Below, piece by piece: positions 60,140 to 64,000 of a stretch of DNA of 64,000 nucleotides (position 1 is the first letter of the stretch; each line of letters begins with the position of its first letter). The stretch lies in contig JBFXAF010000004.1 of the NCBI GenBank assembly GCA_050184585.1, positions 310,001 to 374,000 on the forward strand. The letters run 5' to 3'. Below the pieces are notes generated by a model, which was not told where the DNA came from, did no database searches, and saw nothing but the letters and a program-made list of their open reading frames with translations. Source of the stretch: JBFXAF01 sp050184585 (GTDB lineage: Bacteria > Pseudomonadota > Alphaproteobacteria > Rhizobiales > Rhizobiaceae). The translations under genes were made by a program, and so were the position numbers.

Positions 60140-61153
60140 TTGTCCATCGCTGTGAAATTCGAGCGGACCAGACAGCTGGGTCTCGTTCGGGAGGTGGCGC
60201 GCGGCATCCGGTGGATCCGGATCCCCCTTCCCTTCTCGCCCTTCGCGGTGAACTGCTGGGCACTCCGGGACGGAGACGGCTGGCTGATCGTCGACACCGG
60301 CGCTTTCATGGAGGAAGCGCTGGAATGCTGGCGCGGCGTGATGCGCGAACTCGGCGCGCCGAGCGCACCGGTTAGGCTGCTCGTCTCGCACGCGCATCCC
60401 GACCACTGCGGCTCCGCAGGCTGGTTCTGCCGGTCGTTCGGCGCGTCGCTCCTGATGTCGCGCGCCGACTGGCTGCTTGCAACCATGTACGGACAGGAAA
60501 TCCAGCCGGCGATCGAGGAGCGCAACGCCGCCTTCTACAGGCTCTGCGATGTCGACGGGGACGACTTCGTCGCACTGATGTCGGGCGATCCCAGCTACCG
60601 CTACATCGAGACCATGCCGACCATCTACCGGCGGCTCGCCGACGGCGACAGGATCGAGATCGACGGGTCGCCATGGCGCGTGATTACCGCCGGCGGGCAT
60701 TGCCCCGAGCATATCTGCCTCTACAGCGACGAGCTGAAGGTTCTCATCGCCGGCGACCACATCCTCCCGCGCATCGTTCCGACCGTCGGCGCGAGCCCGT
60801 TCGAGCCGGAAGCGGACGCGCTGGGCGACTATCTCGGCTCGCTTTCGAAATTCCGGACGCTCTCGCCGGATACGCTCGTCCTGCCGGGTCATGGCACGCC
60901 ATTCACCGGGCTGCATGCGCAGATCGATGCGCTCGAGGCGTTCTATCGCGACGACCTGCAGGCCATTTGCGACGCCTGCATCACACCCACATCCATCCGG
61001 AATCTCGTCAATCGCGTTGCGACCCATCCGCCGGAACTGCGCGCTCTGCGGCTGCTGCTGGCCGAAAAGGCGGCGCGTCTGAACACGCTGGTCGCGCAAC
61101 GCCGCATCAAACGGACTATCGACGATGGAGTGTGGATGCATGAGCGGGTCTGA
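60140..61153 (+). CDS. MBL-fold metallo-hydrolase (LACTB2-like)
   Basis: The 337-residue protein has the metallo-beta-lactamase fold: the zinc motif His-x-His-x-Asp-His in SHAHPDHCG (about 91-97), AGGHCPEHICLY and ILPGHG-like LPGHGTPFTGL. Its C-terminal region (about 275-335) is helical and resembles the winged-helix tail of LACTB2-type enzymes. It starts at a TTG (60140) with a GTG at 60152 as alternative. Such enzymes hydrolyse thioesters, phosphodiesters or lactones. It lies 28 bp after the SDR gene and overlaps the molybdoenzyme gene by 14 nt. Confidence 0.87.
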   Translation: MSIAVKFERTRQLGLVREVARGIRWIRIPLPFSPFAVNCWALRDGDGWLIVDTGAFMEEALECWRGVMRELGAPSAPVRLLVSHAHPDHCGSAGWFCRSFGASLLMSRADWLLATMYGQEIQPAIEERNAAFYRLCDVDGDDFVALMSGDPSYRYIETMPTIYRRLADGDRIEIDGSPWRVITAGGHCPEHICLYSDELKVLIAGDHILPRIVPTVGASPFEPEADALGDYLGSLSKFRTLSPDTLVLPGHGTPFTGLHAQIDALEAFYRDDLQAICDACITPTSIRNLVNRVATHPPELRALRLLLAEKAARLNTLVAQRRIKRTIDDGVWMHERV

Positions 61154-63419
61154 GGTACCGGCGCGGCAGGCGATCTCCTTCTGCCGCATCTGCACGGGGG
61201 GCTGCGGGGTCAAGCTCGACATCGCGTCCGGCGGCAAAATCGAACGCATCACAGGCGACCGCGAGAACCCGCTCTCCAATGGCTATGCATGCTTCAAGGG
61301 ATTGCAGTCGCCCGCCGCCCATCGCAGCGAAAAGCGACTGACACGGCCGCTGAAACGCATGCCCGACGGCAGCTACCGGGACATTCCGCTTCAGCAGGCG
61401 CTCGACGAGATCGCGGCAGAGGTCGGCCAACTGATCGGCACCAGCGGGCCCGATTCGGTCGCGGTGTTCTGCGGCAACGGCGCCATCCTCAACTCAACCG
61501 CCGTCCCCATGCAGAAAGCGTTTCTCGCGGCCATCGGCTCTCGGCAGTACTTCTCCACCCTGACCATCGACCAGTCCGCGAAGATGGTGTCGCGCGGCCG
61601 GCTCGGCGGCTGGGGCGCCGGCATCCCGGAACTGGAAGACATGCAGGTGCTGCTCGTCTTCGGCGCCAACCCGCTTGTCTCCCACGCCGGCACCGGCGTG
61701 CTCAACGCCGATCCCGTGAAGCGGCTGAAGGCGGCAAAGGAGAACGGGCTCAGGCTGATCGTCGTCGACCCGCGAAAATCGGAGACCGCGACCTTTGCCG
61801 ACCTGCTGCTGCAGCCGTTCCCCGGACAGGACGCGGCGATTGCGGCTGCCATGCTGCGACTCATCCTGACGAACGGCTGGCATGACGAAACCTTCTGCCA
61901 GAAGCATGTCGGTGCCGATCGCCTGGCGTCGCTGCGCCGGGCGGTTAAGCCCTTCGCCGCCGAAGCGGTCGAGACGAGCGCTGGCCTCGAACGCGGGCAG
62001 ATCGCCGCTGCCGCCACGATGTTCGCGCGCGACGCACGCATCGGCTGCGCCTATGGCGCGACCGGCCCCGACATGGGCCCGGCATCGAACCTCGCCCAGC
62101 ATCTCATCGACTGCCTCAACGTCGTGTGCGGCCGCTTCCTGCGGGAAGGCGACCCCGTCAAGCGGGTCAACGTCCTCGACGCCCCGCGCGACATACGGGC
62201 GGAGGTGCTCGGCGCTGACCGCCCATGGGAATCGCAGGCTCCGAGCCGTATCCGAGGCGCCGGCGCGATCTATGGCGAACGGCTCAGCGGAACCCTGTCC
62301 GACGAGATACTCACGCCGGGCGAAGGCCGTATCCGCGCGCTGTTCGTCGATGGCGGCGACCCGGCGACCTCGTTGCCGGACCGCACCAGGGCGCTGGAGG
62401 CGCTCGGTTCGCTCGACCTGCTGGTCGCCATAGAGCCCTGGCCAACGCCGACGTCGAGGCTAGCGCATTACGTGCTGCCGCCGAAGATGCAGTACGAGCG
62501 CGCCGACCTCTCTTTCCGCCTCGACGGACGTTCGGTCTGGCCGGGCGCCTGGGCACAGTTCACGCTGCCGGCCGTGACGCCGCCCGAGGACGCGGATGTC
62601 GCCGACGACTGGTTCATGTTCTGGGCCATTGCGGCGCAGCTCGGCCGCACCATCCGCTATGCCGGCCACGAGCTGTCTCTCGACGAGGCCCCGACGACCG
62701 AGGGCCTGCTGGACCTGCAGACGCGCGGCACGCATGTGGCGCTCGACGAACTGCGGCGGCGGCCACACGGGTTCTCGCTCGATCCGGCCGGCACTACGGT
62801 CCTGCCCGCAGGCGAAGGCGGCGCTAAGTTCGACGTCATGCCGTGCGACGTCGCGGAGGAGTGCGAGGCGTATTTCCGCAACCATGTCGGGGCGAGTCAT
62901 TTCGAACGCGACGGCCGCCGGTTCTCGCATCTGTTGGCCGTTCGGCGGATGCGCGACTTTTTCAATTCCACCGGCGTGCACATCGACGGGATCCGCGCCC
63001 GCAATCCATACAACCCGGCCTATCTTAGTCCGGCGGACATGGACGCGCTGGGTCTCGGCGAAGGCGACCGCGTCGTGCTGGAAACGGCGCATGGGACCGT
63101 CGTGGCGATCGCCGCCGCCGACCCCAAACTGCGAGCCGGGGTCGTGTCCATCGCCCATGGCTGGGGAGGTCTTCCCGGCGACGAGAGCGAGCTCGCCACG
63201 TTGGGCACGTCAGTCAATCAGCTTACGGACACGACACGTCACGTCGAGACGATCAACGCGATGCCTCACATGACGGCCATCCCAGTGGACGTGCGGCGGG
63301 TGGAGAGCGCCGAGGAAGCAGCCGGGCACAAGCCGGCGGATGATCACGCCGTCTCGGCGAAGATTTCGCGTCCGATCAGCATGCGCCGTATCTCGGTGGT
63401 GCCGCCGCCGATCTCGTAG
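61140..63419 (+). CDS. Molybdopterin-dependent oxidoreductase (formate dehydrogenase/BisC superfamily)
   Basis: This is a 759-residue bis-MGD molybdoenzyme. The N-terminal [4Fe-4S] motif is Cys-x2-Cys-x3-Cys (CRICTGGC) with a fourth Cys in NGYACFKG. A Mo-binding core follows, then a C-terminal dinucleotide-binding domain (HVETINAMPHMT near the end). No twin-arginine signal is visible, so it is probably cytosolic. At the usual Mo-ligand position the sequence around IDQSAKMVSRG shows no Cys or Sec; a Ser could serve. The coding region runs 76 bp into the antisense of the acyl-CoA dehydrogenase gene. The substrate is unknown. It needs molybdenum cofactor; moaB is at 25 kb. Confidence 0.87.
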   Translation: MSGSEVPARQAISFCRICTGGCGVKLDIASGGKIERITGDRENPLSNGYACFKGLQSPAAHRSEKRLTRPLKRMPDGSYRDIPLQQALDEIAAEVGQLIGTSGPDSVAVFCGNGAILNSTAVPMQKAFLAAIGSRQYFSTLTIDQSAKMVSRGRLGGWGAGIPELEDMQVLLVFGANPLVSHAGTGVLNADPVKRLKAAKENGLRLIVVDPRKSETATFADLLLQPFPGQDAAIAAAMLRLILTNGWHDETFCQKHVGADRLASLRRAVKPFAAEAVETSAGLERGQIAAAATMFARDARIGCAYGATGPDMGPASNLAQHLIDCLNVVCGRFLREGDPVKRVNVLDAPRDIRAEVLGADRPWESQAPSRIRGAGAIYGERLSGTLSDEILTPGEGRIRALFVDGGDPATSLPDRTRALEALGSLDLLVAIEPWPTPTSRLAHYVLPPKMQYERADLSFRLDGRSVWPGAWAQFTLPAVTPPEDADVADDWFMFWAIAAQLGRTIRYAGHELSLDEAPTTEGLLDLQTRGTHVALDELRRRPHGFSLDPAGTTVLPAGEGGAKFDVMPCDVAEECEAYFRNHVGASHFERDGRRFSHLLAVRRMRDFFNSTGVHIDGIRARNPYNPAYLSPADMDALGLGEGDRVVLETAHGTVVAIAAADPKLRAGVVSIAHGWGGLPGDESELATLGTSVNQLTDTTRHVETINAMPHMTAIPVDVRRVESAEEAAGHKPADDHAVSAKISRPISMRRISVVPPPIS

Positions 63420-64000
63420 AGCTTGGCGTCCCGTACGAGCCGCTGCGCGCTGGTCTCGTTGCTGTAGCCGTTGGCGCCGAGCGCCTGCATGGCCTGGAGC
63501 GCGACCTGCGTCGTGCGCTCGGCGACGAAGAGATAGACCGACGCGGCGTCCTTGCGCGTGATGGTGCCGCGGTCGGCGGCGGCTGCGGCCATGAAGACAT
63601 AGCTCTGGCAGGCGCTGAGCGTCGCGTACATGTCGGCGATCTTGCCCTGCATCAGCTGGAACTCGCCGATCGGCTGCCCGAACTGTCGCCGCTCGTGCAG
63701 GTAGGGCGCGACGAGGTCAACCGCCGCCTGCATGATCCCGAGGCACTGGCTGGACGCGATGACGCGCTCGAAGTCGAGCCCGCCCATCAAGACGCGCACG
63801 CCGCCGTTCACCTTGCCGAGCACATTCTCGACGGGAACCCGGCAGTTGTCGAAGATGAGTTCGGCCGAACCTGACGCGCGCATGCCCCAGAGGTCGAGCT
63901 TGCGGCCGACGGAGAAGCCTTCGCAACTGCCGTCGACGAGGAAGGCGGTGATGCCGCGCTTGCCCGCGGAGGGATCGGTCTTGGCGTAGACCAGCGCGAG
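63344..64000 (-). CDS. Isovaleryl-CoA dehydrogenase-like acyl-CoA dehydrogenase (partial, C-terminal part)
   Basis: Only the last 218 codons lie in the window; the gene continues past the right edge. The frame reads from 64000 (ALVYAKTDPSAGKRGITAFL) through MRASGSAELIFDNCRVPVEN, FGQPIGEFQLMQGKIADMYA and the ending LVRDAKLYEIGGGTTEIRRM, where the last Glu-containing motif is the FAD and substrate region of the acyl-CoA dehydrogenase fold. The sequence resembles isovaleryl-CoA dehydrogenase most, an enzyme of leucine breakdown or of a related branched acyl-CoA. It is convergent with the molybdoenzyme gene and overlaps its 3' end. Confidence 0.9.
   Translation of the reverse strand, partial: LALVYAKTDPSAGKRGITAFLVDGSCEGFSVGRKLDLWGMRASGSAELIFDNCRVPVENVLGKVNGGVRVLMGGLDFERVIASSQCLGIMQAAVDLVAPYLHERRQFGQPIGEFQLMQGKIADMYATLSACQSYVFMAAAAADRGTITRKDAASVYLFVAERTTQVALQAMQALGANGYSNETSAQRLVRDAKLYEIGGGTTEIRRMLIGREIFAETA

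Noticed and set aside
1..64000. CRISPR arrays, rRNA operons and prophage.
   Set aside because: No regularly spaced direct repeats, no rRNA-like sequence and no phage structural genes were seen by eye.

Overview
This is a gene-dense, GC-rich stretch of an alphaproteobacterial chromosome, most likely from the order Hyphomicrobiales (Rhizobiales) and close to Mesorhizobium and other Phyllobacteriaceae. The evidence is gene content read from the sequence: a split F0 ATP synthase operon with both b and b' subunits, SbmA/BacA, a DUF6101 protein beside ubiA, the alphaproteobacterial PA0069-type radical SAM protein, and the GTTC-N7-GTTC form of the SOS box. No homology search was run, so family names rest on motif recognition and species placement is inference.

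Layout. 1-11.9 kb: fabI, a CbpA-like J protein, a lipoprotein, pdxH, an acyl-CoA dehydrogenase/enoyl-CoA hydratase pair, purD, ubiA, two tiny coupled ORFs, an FAD-linked oxidase and the threonylcarbamoyl-AMP synthase. 11.96-12.23 kb: first copy of a MITE-like inverted-repeat element. 12.3-18.7 kb: small secreted proteins around glyQ and glyS, with a PrsW-like membrane protein between the two synthetase genes; glyS carries a low-GC insertion and an in-frame palindrome. 18.7-28.4 kb: a TPR-LysM protein, polyprenyl diphosphate synthase, DUF2007, a tRNA1(Val)-type methyltransferase, an S49 peptidase, ispE, moaB, a divergent pair with a LexA-type box between them, and rnhB. 28.4-31.0 kb: atpI-atpB-atpE-atpF'-atpF. 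31.2-45.3 kb: mostly housekeeping and envelope genes (SleB-type hydrolase, der, a YfgM-like protein, a deacetylase, sbmA, MFS transporter, M29 aminopeptidase, guaA, thioesterase, tspO, RsmB-like methyltransferase, DoxX). 45.3-48.6 kb: divergent katG/oxyR with a central palindrome. 48.6-58.6 kb: MAPEG, Uma2, guaB, a second MITE-like copy abutting the start codon of a YjgN/DUF898 gene, an overlapping M48 protease gene, a drug-efflux MFS gene, rlmE, a Ppx/GppA gene and a UPF0104 membrane protein.

58.7-64 kb looks accessory. A tRNA-Gln(CUG) gene is followed by the 3' remnant of an IS3-family transposase. Beyond it, downstream of a perfect palindromic operator candidate, lie an SDR dehydrogenase, a metallo-beta-lactamase-fold hydrolase and a molybdopterin oxidoreductase, convergent with an isovaleryl-CoA-dehydrogenase-like gene cut off by the window edge. 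This resembles a laterally acquired acyl-CoA/alcohol catabolic module whose substrate cannot be told from sequence. Together the core genes cover fatty-acid synthesis and beta-oxidation, ubiquinone and isoprenoid precursors (ubiA, ispE, polyprenyl synthase), purine synthesis (purD, guaA, guaB), translation (glyQS, RNA methyltransferases), energy conversion and peroxide defence. No rRNA, CRISPR array, prophage or obvious biosynthetic gene cluster was seen.
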